From NCBI RefSeq assembly GCF_007833215.1, contig NZ_CP042239.1, positions 2,726,001 through 2,790,000 on the forward strand: a DNA stretch of 64,000 nucleotides. The letters run 5' to 3'. The notes under the pieces were generated by a model. That model was not told the DNA's origin. It saw only the letters and a list, made by a program, of their open reading frames with translations, and ran no database searches. The position numbers and the translations under genes were made by a program. This document shows, in pieces, positions 54,084-63,488 of the stretch (position 1 is its first letter; each line of letters begins with the position of its first letter). Source of the DNA: Sphingomonas suaedae (lineage in GTDB: Bacteria > Pseudomonadota > Alphaproteobacteria > Sphingomonadales > Sphingomonadaceae).

Positions 54084-54657
54084 GCGCCTCGACCTGCGCA
54101 TTGAGCGACTGGATCGAGCTGACCAGCCTGGCGCGATCGGCGCGGGTAACGGCCAGTTCGCTGCGCGCTTCCCCCAGTTCGATCGCGCGCGCCGCGATCC
54201 GCGCATCGAGCGATGCGACCGCGCGCTTCAATTCGGCGATGCGACCGGCGCGACCGAGCGTACGGTCGATTCGCGCGCCCAGCACGTCGAAATCGAACGG
54301 CTTGGCGACATGGTCGTCTGCGCCGACCGCGAGCGCGTCGACCGCGCCGCGCGGATCACTGAGCGCGGTAATCATGATGACGGGAAGATCGGCGGTATCG
54401 GGCGCGGCGCGTATCTCCGCCAGCACATCCAGACCGCTCATCCCCGGCATCACCATATCGAGCAGGATGAGGTCAAAGCCGCGTCCCGTGATCAGGTCCA
54501 GCGCCTCACGCCCGTTGTCGGCGAGCACGACCATATAACCCATCGCGCCGAGCCGCGCGCCGATGACGTGCAGGTTGGTACGGCTATCGTCCACGACCAA
54601 TATGGTACGCGTGCTGCGACGGCGCGGTTCAGCAGAGTGGGAAAAGCCATTGCCCAT
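54061..54657 (-). CDS. Single-domain response regulator with C-terminal helical tail
   Basis: A 198-residue protein. The receiver domain is complete: acidic pocket D23/D24, phosphoacceptor D67 in LILLDMVMPGMSG, T97 and K119 in DDHVAKPFDFD. After residue ~130 there is a long helical, probably coiled-coil tail (RIAELKRAVASLDARIAARA and VSSIQSLNAQVEAL) rather than a DNA-binding or enzymatic domain, so output must be through protein-protein contact. No kinase is adjacent. Its last 23 bases are antisense to the end of the ZntB gene. Confidence 0.9.
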   Translation of the reverse strand: MGNGFSHSAEPRRRSTRTILVVDDSRTNLHVIGARLGAMGYMVVLADNGREALDLITGRGFDLILLDMVMPGMSGLDVLAEIRAAPDTADLPVIMITALSDPRGAVDALAVGADDHVAKPFDFDVLGARIDRTLGRAGRIAELKRAVASLDARIAARAIELGEARSELAVTRADRARLVSSIQSLNAQVEALSGTSGA

Positions 54658-54712
54658 GCCCCCACCCTATGCGCGCGAGCGTCACGATCCGGTTAACGGC
54701 TTCGCAACCAGA

Positions 54713-55252
54713 TCAGCGTTCAAGGAACCACAGAATCTGTCCGACCATCATGCGCAGCTGGGACTCCGCATCCGCCAGCGGATCACCATCGGCGCCCATG
54801 TTGATCGCAACCCCCAGCGGGGTCGGCCAGCCGCGCAGGGCGTGGACCACGGTGCGCAGCGCTCCCATGGTCGAAACCGCCGCCTGCCACCCACCTGCGG
54901 TCGCGACCATTCCGACCGGCATCCGGTCGAAATAAGCGCGATCGTCGCCGCGCAGCAGCTCGACATGGTCGAGCGCATTCTTGACCAGTCCCGACAGCGT
55001 GCCGTGATAGCCGGGCGACCCGATGATTACCGCGTCGGCGCTGCGCAGCACTTCCACGAACTGGGCGATATTTCCCTGGGGAGCCGGATCGCACAGTTCA
55101 TAGGGCGGGAAGTTGATCGCCTCCCCGGTCAACAATGTCGTGCGCGCGCCCGCCTCGTCCGCAATGGCGAGGCAGCGGGCGAGCGCGCGGCCGGTGGCCG
55201 ATTCGGGGCGGGACGTTCCGCCAAGCGCGACAATGTGCGGCTTGCTCATCAT
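54713..55252 (-). CDS. NADPH-dependent FMN reductase family protein
   Basis: A 179-residue flavodoxin-fold protein. The FMN phosphate loop is ALGGTSRPESATGRALA near the start, and IIGSPGYHGTLSGLVKNALD is the family's second signature. A tail motif GGWQAAVSTMGALRTVVHAL completes the fold. Such enzymes reduce free flavins or quinones, or azo and nitro compounds, using NADPH. The substrate is not evident. It diverges from the CoA-transferase gene with 72 bases between start codons. Confidence 0.9.
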   Translation of the reverse strand: MMSKPHIVALGGTSRPESATGRALARCLAIADEAGARTTLLTGEAINFPPYELCDPAPQGNIAQFVEVLRSADAVIIGSPGYHGTLSGLVKNALDHVELLRGDDRAYFDRMPVGMVATAGGWQAAVSTMGALRTVVHALRGWPTPLGVAINMGADGDPLADAESQLRMMVGQILWFLER

Positions 55253-55324
55253 GCGGCGCTAGCCGAAACTGGCGGATACGGCCACCCGGATCGTGGCGGG
55301 GAAATTTGCGGTGGAGATTATGGG

Positions 55325-56395
55325 GTGCAGGCATCGGGACCACTGGCGGGAGTGCGGATCGTCGAACTGGATGCGATCGGCGCGGTGCCGTTTGCGGCGA
55401 TGTTGCTCGCCGATCTCGGCGCCGATGTGGTGCGCGTCGTCCAGCCCGGGACGAGCGCGAGCAGCATCGTTCCGACCCTGTATCGCGGACGCTATGAACT
55501 GACCCTCGATTTCCGCCACCCGGCTGCGCTTTCCGAATTGCTCGACCTGATCGACCGGGCCGATGGCGTGATCGAGGGGATGCCGCCGGGATCGGCCGAT
55601 GCTCTGGGGCTGGGGCCGGATCGGTGCCGCGCGCGCAACCCGCGCCTCGTCTATGGCCGGGCGAGCAGCTGGGGCCAGGACGGGCCGATGGCCGAACGGC
55701 CCGGGGGCGACATCAATGTCCTGGCGCTCAGCGGCGCGTTGCACGCAATCGGCACTGCCGAAGCGCCGACGGTACCGCTAAACCTGATCGGCGACCATGC
55801 AGGCGGCGGGCTGTTCCTGGCGCTGGGGATGGTCAGCGCGATCCTGGGCGCGCAGGCGAGCGGCGAGGGGCGGATCGTCGATGCGGCGGCGAGTGACGGT
55901 GTCGGCACATTGATGGCGCTGACCCAAAGCCTGTTCGGATCGGCCCGCTGGATCGATCGGCGGGAGGCCAATCTGATCGACGGCGGCGCGCCATTCTATC
56001 GCTGCTATCGCTGCGCCGACGATCGGCATGTTGCAGTCGGGGCGATCGATCCCGCGCATTTTACCGCATTGTGTGGCGAACTTGGTCTCGATGCGCGCAA
56101 GATTCCCCAATTCGACCGCGCCGGATGGCCGCAAATGGCGCGCGAGTTTGCCCGCCGCTTCGCAAGCCGCACGCGCGACGAGTGGGTCGCCCGCTTTCCC
56201 GACGGCGCTGCCTGCGTGACGCCGGTATTGTCGCTTGCCGAGGCGGCGCGCCATCCCCATGCGTTGGCGCGAAGGCCCTTGTCGGGGGGGCCTGCCGGCG
56301 GAGCAACCGCGCCGCAATTCGTCCCCCGCGCGCGTGCGTCCTCACCTGCGCGAATCGCGACGGTCGGCGAGATGCTGGGCCGCTGGAACGATTAG
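55325..56395 (+). CDS. CaiB/BaiF family CoA-transferase (racemase-like)
   Basis: A 356-residue protein starting at a GTG at 55325, preceded by GGAG. The start motif is GPLAGVRIVELDAIGAVPFA, followed by LADLGADVVRV, LVYGRASSWGQDGPMAERPGGDINVLALSGAL (key Asp in GGDIN) and a C-terminal half with DGVGTLMALT. The family includes alpha-methylacyl-CoA racemases and formyl-CoA transferases; the position-169-type Asp is present so activity is likely. The Gly-rich loop near 260 expected for transferases is not obvious, which leans toward a racemase. Confidence 0.85.
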   Translation: MQASGPLAGVRIVELDAIGAVPFAAMLLADLGADVVRVVQPGTSASSIVPTLYRGRYELTLDFRHPAALSELLDLIDRADGVIEGMPPGSADALGLGPDRCRARNPRLVYGRASSWGQDGPMAERPGGDINVLALSGALHAIGTAEAPTVPLNLIGDHAGGGLFLALGMVSAILGAQASGEGRIVDAAASDGVGTLMALTQSLFGSARWIDRREANLIDGGAPFYRCYRCADDRHVAVGAIDPAHFTALCGELGLDARKIPQFDRAGWPQMAREFARRFASRTRDEWVARFPDGAACVTPVLSLAEAARHPHALARRPLSGGPAGGATAPQFVPRARASSPARIATVGEMLGRWND

Positions 56396-56402
56396 CTCAG
56401 AG

Positions 56403-57485
56403 TCACCGGGCTGCCAGCGCGTCGAACAGATCCAGATAGGCGGCAATCGGCTCCGGCCCCGTCTCGGCCAGCGGCTCCGGGCGCACCCTGCCGGGCATCA
56501 GCCAGTGGTTGAGCGCCGCCACCAGCCGCGCGCGGTCCCCCGGCTGAACCACCGATCCGCGCGACGCCGAATCGATCAGTTCGTGGATCGCGACGCTCGA
56601 ATCGGTCGCCACGACGGGGGTGCCGGCGGCCAGCGCCTCGCGCACGACGCCCGGAACGCCCTCGAACTCGGAGGTGAGCGCGACGAGGTCGGCGCGTGCG
56701 ATGGCGGGCAGCGGATCGGGCGCATGGCCCGGCATCGACACCCGGTCCGCCAGACCCAGCCGCGCGACGAGCCGCTCCAGCGCAGCGCGCTCCTCGCCTT
56801 CGCCCAGGATGACGAGGCTGACCGCCGGGTCGATCAGCCGGGGCAGCGCAGCGATCAACCGGTCCCACCGCTTTTGCGGCGCGAGCCGTCCGACGCCGAG
56901 AATGAAGCGTCCCGCGGGAAGCCTTGGCTGCGGCGCGCCCGGAATCGGCAGCGCGGGCGGATTGGGGATGACGTGAAGCCGGTCGGCGCGGATGCCCATC
57001 GCCCGCACGGCCTCCCCCGCCATCGCCGGGGTCATCGCCACCACCGCGTCGAGAAAGGATGGATGCATCCGCAGCCACGCGCGATAGGCCATCCCGGCGC
57101 CGCGCGGAAGATCGGGCCGCACGAGCGCGTTCGACATCTTGCCCGCAATTGGCGGGCAGGCACCACGCAGCCGTCGCTTCAGCCACCAGGCGGCGCTGGT
57201 ATAATGATTGCCGGGGCAGAAAACGACGTCCGGCGCCAGCTCGCGCACCAGCGCAGGCAGGCCGAACAATGCGCGATAGGCTGGATTGCCAAGCTTATGC
57301 ACCGCCACGCCGCCGGGCAGCTCATGCGCGAGCGCCCCGCCCGCATCGCCGATCACCAGTGTAACCCGCCGCCCGGCGCGCGCCCATCCGTCCGCCATGC
57401 GTAGCATCGCGCGCTCGACACCGCCCCCCTGGAGCGTCTGAGCAAAGCTCAATATATGCGAGGCAGAGGGCGTTTGATCGGGCAT
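56403..57485 (-). CDS. GT-B fold glycosyltransferase (GT4 type)
   Basis: A 360-residue glycosyltransferase; the ATG at 57485 is chosen since preceding codons lack family sequence. The N-terminal half starts with ILSFAQTLQGGGVERAMLRM, the acceptor-binding Gly loop. The C-terminal half has GVGRLAPQKRWDRLIAALP, LVILGEGEERAAL, and the EX7E region SEFEGVPGVVREALAAGTPV. GT4 enzymes transfer sugars from nucleotide donors, retaining configuration. Together with the other glycosyltransferases at 59120 and 60256 it may build a surface polysaccharide, but no export or polymerase gene is adjacent. Confidence 0.88.
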   Translation of the reverse strand: MPDQTPSASHILSFAQTLQGGGVERAMLRMADGWARAGRRVTLVIGDAGGALAHELPGGVAVHKLGNPAYRALFGLPALVRELAPDVVFCPGNHYTSAAWWLKRRLRGACPPIAGKMSNALVRPDLPRGAGMAYRAWLRMHPSFLDAVVAMTPAMAGEAVRAMGIRADRLHVIPNPPALPIPGAPQPRLPAGRFILGVGRLAPQKRWDRLIAALPRLIDPAVSLVILGEGEERAALERLVARLGLADRVSMPGHAPDPLPAIARADLVALTSEFEGVPGVVREALAAGTPVVATDSSVAIHELIDSASRGSVVQPGDRARLVAALNHWLMPGRVRPEPLAETGPEPIAAYLDLFDALAAR

Positions 57486-57663
57486 GGTCTTGCAGCTTGC
57501 CCTGCTAAAGCCCAAATCGCCCCGCGAAGAAACCGCAATCTGGCGCGAACGGGCGAGATGTGGAACCAGAACAGGTCGTGACACAGTGAAACACGGCCGC
57601 AACGTTCCCCGGAGAAGGGCGACCTGCTTGGCCTATGTTGAACCCCCGGGAGCGCAAGCCTCG

Positions 57664-58590
57664 ATGAACACGACCGTTGCCGATCCGGCTCCGCTTCCGG
57701 AAGCCGCTGCGCTTGTCGGCCTGGAGCCGATCGAGAAGATTCGCCGCCGCTGGCCGATGCTGCTGGGCGCCGCCGTCTCGCTGCTGATGATGGCGGGTCT
57801 CGCCAATGAACTGCTCGACAAGGGGCTGGCCGGGCTGTCGCGCACGGCGCCGGACAGCTGGATCTTCTACGTCTTCTTCGCGCTCTTTTATCTCGGCCCG
57901 CCGACCTTCGACTATCTTATCTTTCGCAAGCTGTGGCGCATTCCCGCCTCCGGCATGGTGGCGCTCCACCGCAAGCGAATCGCAAACGAAGTCGTGCTGG
58001 GCTATTCGGGCGAAGCCTATTTCTATGCCTGGGCCCGGCAACGCACGAAGATGGTCGCCGCCCCGTTCGGCGCGGTCAAGGACGTCTCGATCCTGTCGGC
58101 CATTGCGGGCAATGCGATCACCCTGTTGATGCTGGGACTAGCGCTGCCGCTTGCGACCGATCTTCTAAGCCCCGCTCAATACAAGACCGCTTTGGTATCG
58201 ATCGGCGTCATCATCGTCATGTCGGTGCCGTTCCTCGTGTTCTCGAAACGGGTCTTTTCGCTCGCCAGGAACACCTTGTGGTGGATCTTCGGCATCCATT
58301 CGCTGCGCATCCTTGCAGGTTCGATCCTGGTCGCCTGCGCCTGGCATTTCGCAATGCCCGACGTGTCGCTCGGCATGTGGCTGGTGCTGGCCGCTGCGCG
58401 GCTTTTGGTGTCGCGTCTTCCCTTCGTGCCGAACAAGGACCTTCTTTTCGCCAACTTCGCGATCATATTGATCGGGCAGGGACAGGCATTGTCCGAGCTG
58501 ATGGCATTCACTGCCGCGCTCACCCTGCTCGTCCATGTCGTGCTGTTCGCGATCTTCGGTCTCTATGGCCTCGTCAGGAAGGAATTATGA
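57664..58590 (+). CDS. Polytopic membrane protein of unknown function
   Basis: A 308-residue protein with about eight helices (WPMLLGAAVSLLMMAGLA, WIFYVFFALFYLGPPTFDYL, ILSAIAGNAITLLMLGLALP, LVSIGVIIVMSVPFLVF, ILAGSILVACAWHFAM and further). RKLWRIPASGMVALHRKRIA and GYSGEAYFYAWARQRTKM are cytoplasmic loops with conserved-looking basic and aromatic residues. I recall similar proteins beside DUF2141 and glycosyltransferase genes in sphingomonads, but the function is unknown. The stop overlaps the next gene's start by four bases, so they form an operon. Confidence 0.7.
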   Translation: MNTTVADPAPLPEAAALVGLEPIEKIRRRWPMLLGAAVSLLMMAGLANELLDKGLAGLSRTAPDSWIFYVFFALFYLGPPTFDYLIFRKLWRIPASGMVALHRKRIANEVVLGYSGEAYFYAWARQRTKMVAAPFGAVKDVSILSAIAGNAITLLMLGLALPLATDLLSPAQYKTALVSIGVIIVMSVPFLVFSKRVFSLARNTLWWIFGIHSLRILAGSILVACAWHFAMPDVSLGMWLVLAAARLLVSRLPFVPNKDLLFANFAIILIGQGQALSELMAFTAALTLLVHVVLFAIFGLYGLVRKEL

Positions 58591-59111
58591 TCCCCCGCTT
58601 CGCGCTTGCTCTCCTCCCCGTGCCCTTCCTCCTGTCGGCGGCGCCAGCCTTCGCGCAGATCCTGATCGATGCCGATGCGGCGTGTACCGGCGCCAGTCCG
58701 GCGGTGCGAGTCAACGTTACCGGGCTCAAGGATCGCACCGGACGGCTCAAGCTCGAACTCTATCCCGCCAATGAGGATGATTTCCTCAAGGACGACACCA
58801 AGCTGAAGAATGAGGGCAAGTTCTTCGCCCGCATCTGGACGCCGACGCCGCAATCGGGGCCGGTGCGGCTGTGCATCCGCGCGCCGCGCGCGGGCCGTTA
58901 CGCGCTGCTGTTCACCCATGATCGCGACGGCAAGAACAAGTTCAACTTCTGGCGCGACGGCGCGGGGTTCGCCAGCAACCGCAAGCTCGGCCGCAGCCGT
59001 CCCGAGCTGAAGGAAGCCGCGATCTCGGTCGGTCCCGGCGGCACCACGGTCACCATTCATGCGCAATATCTGCGTGGCCTGTCCGGCTTCGCGCCCTATA
59101 AGGGCGATTGA
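58587..59111 (+). CDS. DUF2141 exported protein
   Basis: A 174-residue secreted protein with a signal peptide (LALLPVPFLLSAAPAFAQ) and a beta-sandwich domain with DUF2141 features: VRVNVTGLKDRTGRLKLELY, APRAGRYALLFTHDRDGKNK and NFWRDGAGFASN. Two Cys residues (AACTGAS, RLCIRAP) may form a disulfide. The start overlaps the membrane-protein stop, and the next gene, a glycosyltransferase, starts nine bases on. Function unknown, probably periplasmic or extracellular. Confidence 0.9.
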   Translation: MIPRFALALLPVPFLLSAAPAFAQILIDADAACTGASPAVRVNVTGLKDRTGRLKLELYPANEDDFLKDDTKLKNEGKFFARIWTPTPQSGPVRLCIRAPRAGRYALLFTHDRDGKNKFNFWRDGAGFASNRKLGRSRPELKEAAISVGPGGTTVTIHAQYLRGLSGFAPYKGD

Positions 59112-59119
59112 GGCATCCG

Positions 59120-60313
59120 ATGCGCATCGTCGACGTCAACGAATATTATTCGCCCACGGGCGGGGGCGTGCGCACCTATCTCGACCGCAAGATGCGGATC
59201 ATGGCCGAGCTTGGCCATGAACTCATCGTCATCGCCCCCTGGGACGAGAACAGAATCGAGGACCGGCCCGATGGGGGACGGATCTACTGGGTCAAGGCGC
59301 CGCCGCTGATCCTCGACCGCAATTACTGGCTCTACAATGACGGCAGCGAAGTGCTGCGGCTGCTGGATCAGCTGAAGCCCGATGTGGTCGAAAATTGCTC
59401 GCCCTGGCGCCCCGCATGGTTCGTCGGCGACTGGCAGGGCGATGCACTGAAGGTGTTCTTCGCGCATAACGACAATATGGGTGCCTATCCGCATCGCTGG
59501 CTGGAAGGACTTGCCAGCCCCGCGCGGATCGAGCGGATGTTCAGCTGGTACACCCGCTATATGGACAAGTTCCTGGGCAAGTATGACGCGTTCGTCACCA
59601 ACGGACCTGCGCTGGCCAAGCGCTATCGCAAGCGCGGGCTGCATGTCGATGCAGCGATGCCGCTGGGGATCGACCGCAACCATTTCTCCCCGACCCTGCG
59701 CGACGAGGCGTTGCGCGCATCGATGCTCGCCCAGCTCGACCTGCCGCCCGATGGTCATCTGCTGATCGGGCTGGGTCGTCACCACAAGGAAAAGCGCTGG
59801 TCGATGGTGATCGACGCGGTGCAGCGTGCCGGGACGACGTTGCCGGTCGGCTTGATGCTGCTGGGTCAGGGGCCACAGAGCGAGGCGCTGGAGCGGCAGA
59901 TCGGGGGCAACAGCCATATCCGCCTGTTCCGCCCGGTCTATGACCGCGAACGCTTCAGCCGCATCCTGGCGAGCGCCGATGCGCTGATCCATGGATCGGA
60001 CCAGGAGCCGTTCGGGCTGGTCGCGTGCGAGGCGCTGGCGAGCGGACTGCCGCTGATCGTTCCGGACGAGGGCGGCTGTGCGGAGGTGGCCGATCCGCTG
60101 TTCGCCGAAACCTATCGCGCGCGCGATGCGCGATCCTGCGCCGCAGCGATCCGCCGCCTGTTCGCGCGCGAGCCCGCGATCCTGCGTGCGGCGACGCGCC
60201 ATGCGGCGGGACAGGTGCTGTCCGACCACGACCATGCGGTCGCGCTGATCGAGCTTTATTCCGAACTGCTCGCCGAACGCGCGGGCGGGGTGGAACGCCG
60301 CCAAAGAGCGTAG
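59120..60313 (+). CDS. GT4-family glycosyltransferase
   Basis: A 397-residue GT-B enzyme. The ATG at 59120 follows GAGG by seven bases and is preferred over an in-frame TTG at 59108 that would overlap the DUF2141 stop. The N-terminus has DVNEYYSPTGGGVRTYLDRK; the donor domain has GLGRHHKEKRWSMVIDAV, LMLLGQGPQSEAL and SADALIHGSDQEPFGLVACE (EX7E type). It is the third gene of the operon and probably modifies the same envelope glycan or glycolipid. Its last 58 bases overlap the end of the convergent GT39-like gene. Confidence 0.9.
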   Translation: MRIVDVNEYYSPTGGGVRTYLDRKMRIMAELGHELIVIAPWDENRIEDRPDGGRIYWVKAPPLILDRNYWLYNDGSEVLRLLDQLKPDVVENCSPWRPAWFVGDWQGDALKVFFAHNDNMGAYPHRWLEGLASPARIERMFSWYTRYMDKFLGKYDAFVTNGPALAKRYRKRGLHVDAAMPLGIDRNHFSPTLRDEALRASMLAQLDLPPDGHLLIGLGRHHKEKRWSMVIDAVQRAGTTLPVGLMLLGQGPQSEALERQIGGNSHIRLFRPVYDRERFSRILASADALIHGSDQEPFGLVACEALASGLPLIVPDEGGCAEVADPLFAETYRARDARSCAAAIRRLFAREPAILRAATRHAAGQVLSDHDHAVALIELYSELLAERAGGVERRQRA

Positions 60314-61716
60314 CGCTCCTTGCCGAGCGGGAGCAGCGCGACGCGGCGATAGTCGCGCTTGACCGCAGTCGCCATGCGCGCGCGGATTTCCGGGCGCTCG
60401 CCGATATAGGGTTTGCGCATCACCACCCATTCGGGCTGTTGGCGAAGGATGCGGTCGATTTCCGCTTCCTGATCCACCCCGATCGCGCCGCGTTCGCGGA
60501 CACGGCTGAGATGACTGGGAAAGACCCAGGGCGTGACGGTGCAGCGCCCGGCCATCGGATAGAGCATCACCGACCCCGAATAGACATGCAGGCAACCCGG
60601 TCCCGGGCCGATCGCGCGCGCGATCGCTGCGATTTCCCCCGGCGTTCCGCGCGTCGCGCGCTTGGCGAGCAATACCGCCTGTCCGCCAACAAATGCGAGC
60701 AGGAGCATGATCAGCGCGAAGCGGCGATGGTCGCCCCAGAACCCCGCCGCGCAGATCGCCAGTGGCGGGACCAGCGGCAGCGCATAATGTTCGAACCAGG
60801 ATCCGAAGACGAGCAGCCCGAGGATTGCCGCGCCGGCCCAGGCGAAGAGGAAACTCTGGAGCGGGCGGGCCGCGCTCGACTTCCCCCGGCCGCGCCAACC
60901 GAGCCATGCCGAGGCGAAAAGGGGGGACAGGATCACGATAATGATCGCGAGATTGGCAAGCTGTGCCAGCGCCGGATCGGGGTTGCGGTCGAGGATCGAG
61001 AGGAAATTGGCGTAGAGCCACGCTTCGCTTTGGCCCAGCCCCGCATAGGCGGCCCAGGCGAGCGCGGTCGGCGCCAGCGCGGTCGCCGCCCATGCGGACC
61101 CCGCCAGCAATACGCGCACCGGTCGCGCGCCCGCACGCCACAGGCTCCACATCAGCCAAAGGCCGAGAAACGCGCCTTCGAACACCACCGAATATTTGAG
61201 CTGGAGCGCAAGGCCGATCAGCGCCATCGCGCCCAGCCCGCGGGCGAACAGCCGGCCCGGCATGGTCCGGTCACTGCGTGGCGCGACCAGAAGGACTGCG
61301 GCGATCACGAGGAGGTCGTAGAAGATCGGCGCCTGCCCGCCTTGTCCGTCGATCAGATTGGGCCACAGGATCGTCGCCACGCCCGCCGCCAGTGCGCCTT
61401 GCTGCCACCCCGCCCGATCCGCCAGCCGCATCACCAGCCACGCGGTTGCCACAAGGCAGGCAAGCGCCAGAGCCTGATAGGCCCAGATGCCCGCGGGAAA
61501 GCCGAGCGCCGCGGCCGGGGCATAAAGCAGGAACAGCCCGACCGGCTTGCGGTCCCAGATATCGACGAACGGCAGCGCCCCATCAAGCATCGCCCGTGCG
61601 GTGACGAAGTAGAATTCCTCATCGACATGCAGGATCGGATTGCCGAAGGTGATCGCTCGCGCCGCCAGCGCGACGATGAGCAGGATCAGCCAGCGCGGCG
61701 CGTGCGCGATGCTCAC
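60256..61716 (-). CDS. GT39-like integral membrane glycosyltransferase
   Basis: A 486-residue protein with about eleven helices. Just after the first helix lies ITFGNPILHVDEEFYFV, where the Asp/Glu pair (DEE) matches the catalytic acidic residues in the first periplasmic loop of GT39/ArnT/PMT enzymes; DIWDRKPVGLFLLY is the second loop motif. Such enzymes move sugars from polyprenyl phosphate donors to lipids, proteins or glycans in the periplasm. The C-terminal ~110 residues are soluble (CLHVYSGSVMLYPMAG, EWVVMRKPYIGERPEI). The gene overlaps the convergent GT4 gene by 58 bases and its start by 4 with the M49-like gene's stop. Confidence 0.85.
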   Translation of the reverse strand: MSIAHAPRWLILLIVALAARAITFGNPILHVDEEFYFVTARAMLDGALPFVDIWDRKPVGLFLLYAPAAALGFPAGIWAYQALALACLVATAWLVMRLADRAGWQQGALAAGVATILWPNLIDGQGGQAPIFYDLLVIAAVLLVAPRSDRTMPGRLFARGLGAMALIGLALQLKYSVVFEGAFLGLWLMWSLWRAGARPVRVLLAGSAWAATALAPTALAWAAYAGLGQSEAWLYANFLSILDRNPDPALAQLANLAIIIVILSPLFASAWLGWRGRGKSSAARPLQSFLFAWAGAAILGLLVFGSWFEHYALPLVPPLAICAAGFWGDHRRFALIMLLLAFVGGQAVLLAKRATRGTPGEIAAIARAIGPGPGCLHVYSGSVMLYPMAGRCTVTPWVFPSHLSRVRERGAIGVDQEAEIDRILRQQPEWVVMRKPYIGERPEIRARMATAVKRDYRRVALLPLGKERYALWRRSTPPARSASSSE

Positions 61717-63377
61717 ACCTTGTCGGGATAGACCGGCAGGATATCGACCGGGATCGAGCCCATCGACGCGATCACGCGCCTGGCCGGATCATCGAGAACC
61801 GCCCATTTCGCCATGAACGCCTTGGTCCCCTCATAATCGCCATTGCCCTGAAGCACGATCATGTCGCGGAGCAGGTCGCGCAGCCCCGCTTCGAACTTCG
61901 CATTATCGATGCGATAGCGTCCGGCCGCCTCATCCCATGCAAAGGCGCCTTTATCCTTGAGATAGCCATATTGCATCGCCGCGCCATGGCCGTGCGCGGA
62001 CTCGGTGCCGAAGCGCATCGATCGGAAGGTACCGGCGAGATAGGTGGCGAACAGCTGCGGCTTCTCCGCCGCCGGAATCTCGCCCTTGTCCATCATGAAC
62101 AGGATGTTCCACGCACCCATCACATCGGCCTTGGCCTCTTCGAGCGCCGAAGCCTGGTCCTTGAGCGCCGCGCTGACCGTGGTCTTGCGCCCATTCACGG
62201 TGATGCTGCCCGGCCCCAGGCTGTGCGACAGCTCGTGGAACAGCGTGCCGAGCTGCATGTACTTCTTCACTACGCGCTTCGCCTGGTCGTCCACCAGCAC
62301 CAGCGGGGCCATGGGCGCGAGGATGCGGTCGTATTTGGCGCCGAGCACGTTGGACAGGATTACCTTCTTCGCGCCCTTCGCCTCACGCACTCGCTCGTCA
62401 TTGGGCAGGTTGAAGGCGATCGTCTGAACACCGGGGACATTGTCGCCGCCGCCGCGAATCTGCTCGGCCACCGCGATCGGCGATTCGAAGCCGCGCTGGA
62501 AATTCTTGTACTTTTCCTCGACCGGAAGGTTCGCCTCCATCGCGCGCAGCTGGGTCTTGTATTTGTCGAGCGCCGCCGATTCCTCGGGGTCCTTGAGCGT
62601 CAGGAAGCTCTCGAACGCGGTCTTCTGGCCGTACAGCCGGTCGGTATAGACCTCATACGGCCCGATCGCGATCTCGATCGGCGTGTCCTTGAGGTCCATC
62701 CAGGCGAGCTCGGATTCGAAATAATCGTCGGTCAGGAACGCCTTGGCGCGCAGCGTCAGGAATTTCTTGAGACTGGCATTGGTCGTGATCGCCGCCGCCC
62801 GGTTGAGCAGATCGGCGGCGCGGGTCAACGGCTCCCGATACGCGACCGAATAGGGAACCGCCTTCAGCTTGTCCCCGTCGCGCACCACCACGGTGTAGGG
62901 GCTGGTCAACGCGGCCTTCTGGCCCGGATTCTTCGCCAGATAGGCATCGAATTCGGCGCGGGTCAGGTCGGTCGGATAGAATCCCGCACCCTCCGGCATC
63001 GCCCCTTCGCCATCGAAGCGGCGCAGATCGGCCAGTTCGTCCCACGGCCCGAAATTGCGATCATACATCTCCAGCGCCAGCGCATCGCCCTGTTGTTCGA
63101 CTGCGGCGCGGGTCTGGCGCCAGTTGGCGTCGCGCTGGGTGCGATAGATTTCGGACATGATGTCCGAGGCCTGGATCAGCAGATTGACGACCTGCCGCTC
63201 CTCATCGGTCAGGAAGCTGGTATCCGCCTGCATCTCCACGACCGCGAGTTTCGCTTTCTGCCCGGCAAGGTCATAGTCCGGCGCCTGGGCAGTCGCGTTC
63301 GAGTCGTTCCCGGCGGGCGGCGCCTCTGTGCAGGCGGCGGTAGCGAGAAGCAGGGCGGCGAAAGCGATGGTGCGCAT
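61713..63377 (-). CDS. M49-like (dipeptidyl-peptidase III family) lipoprotein metallopeptidase
   Basis: A 554-residue exported protein. A lipoprotein signal (FAALLLATAACTEAP, lipobox TAAC) is followed by a large helical domain. Zinc motif HELSH sits near residue 383 (TLFHELSHSLGPG) with the second Glu in ALEEAKADVMG near 424. Canonical M49 peptidases have HExxGH, six residues; here it is the five-residue HExxH, as reported for some bacterial M49 members. It probably trims peptides in the periplasm or is anchored outside. The stop overlaps the GT39-like gene start by four bases. Confidence 0.83.
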   Translation of the reverse strand: MRTIAFAALLLATAACTEAPPAGNDSNATAQAPDYDLAGQKAKLAVVEMQADTSFLTDEERQVVNLLIQASDIMSEIYRTQRDANWRQTRAAVEQQGDALALEMYDRNFGPWDELADLRRFDGEGAMPEGAGFYPTDLTRAEFDAYLAKNPGQKAALTSPYTVVVRDGDKLKAVPYSVAYREPLTRAADLLNRAAAITTNASLKKFLTLRAKAFLTDDYFESELAWMDLKDTPIEIAIGPYEVYTDRLYGQKTAFESFLTLKDPEESAALDKYKTQLRAMEANLPVEEKYKNFQRGFESPIAVAEQIRGGGDNVPGVQTIAFNLPNDERVREAKGAKKVILSNVLGAKYDRILAPMAPLVLVDDQAKRVVKKYMQLGTLFHELSHSLGPGSITVNGRKTTVSAALKDQASALEEAKADVMGAWNILFMMDKGEIPAAEKPQLFATYLAGTFRSMRFGTESAHGHGAAMQYGYLKDKGAFAWDEAAGRYRIDNAKFEAGLRDLLRDMIVLQGNGDYEGTKAFMAKWAVLDDPARRVIASMGSIPVDILPVYPDKV

Positions 63378-63488
63378 CGGATACTCCGGAAACCAGTCTG
63401 ATGCGCCATCCTCTAGCTGTGTGCAGGTGAACTGTCACGAACCGGCCATATCGCCGCGCCAAGGGACACGGGATCAGGGAGACACGCC

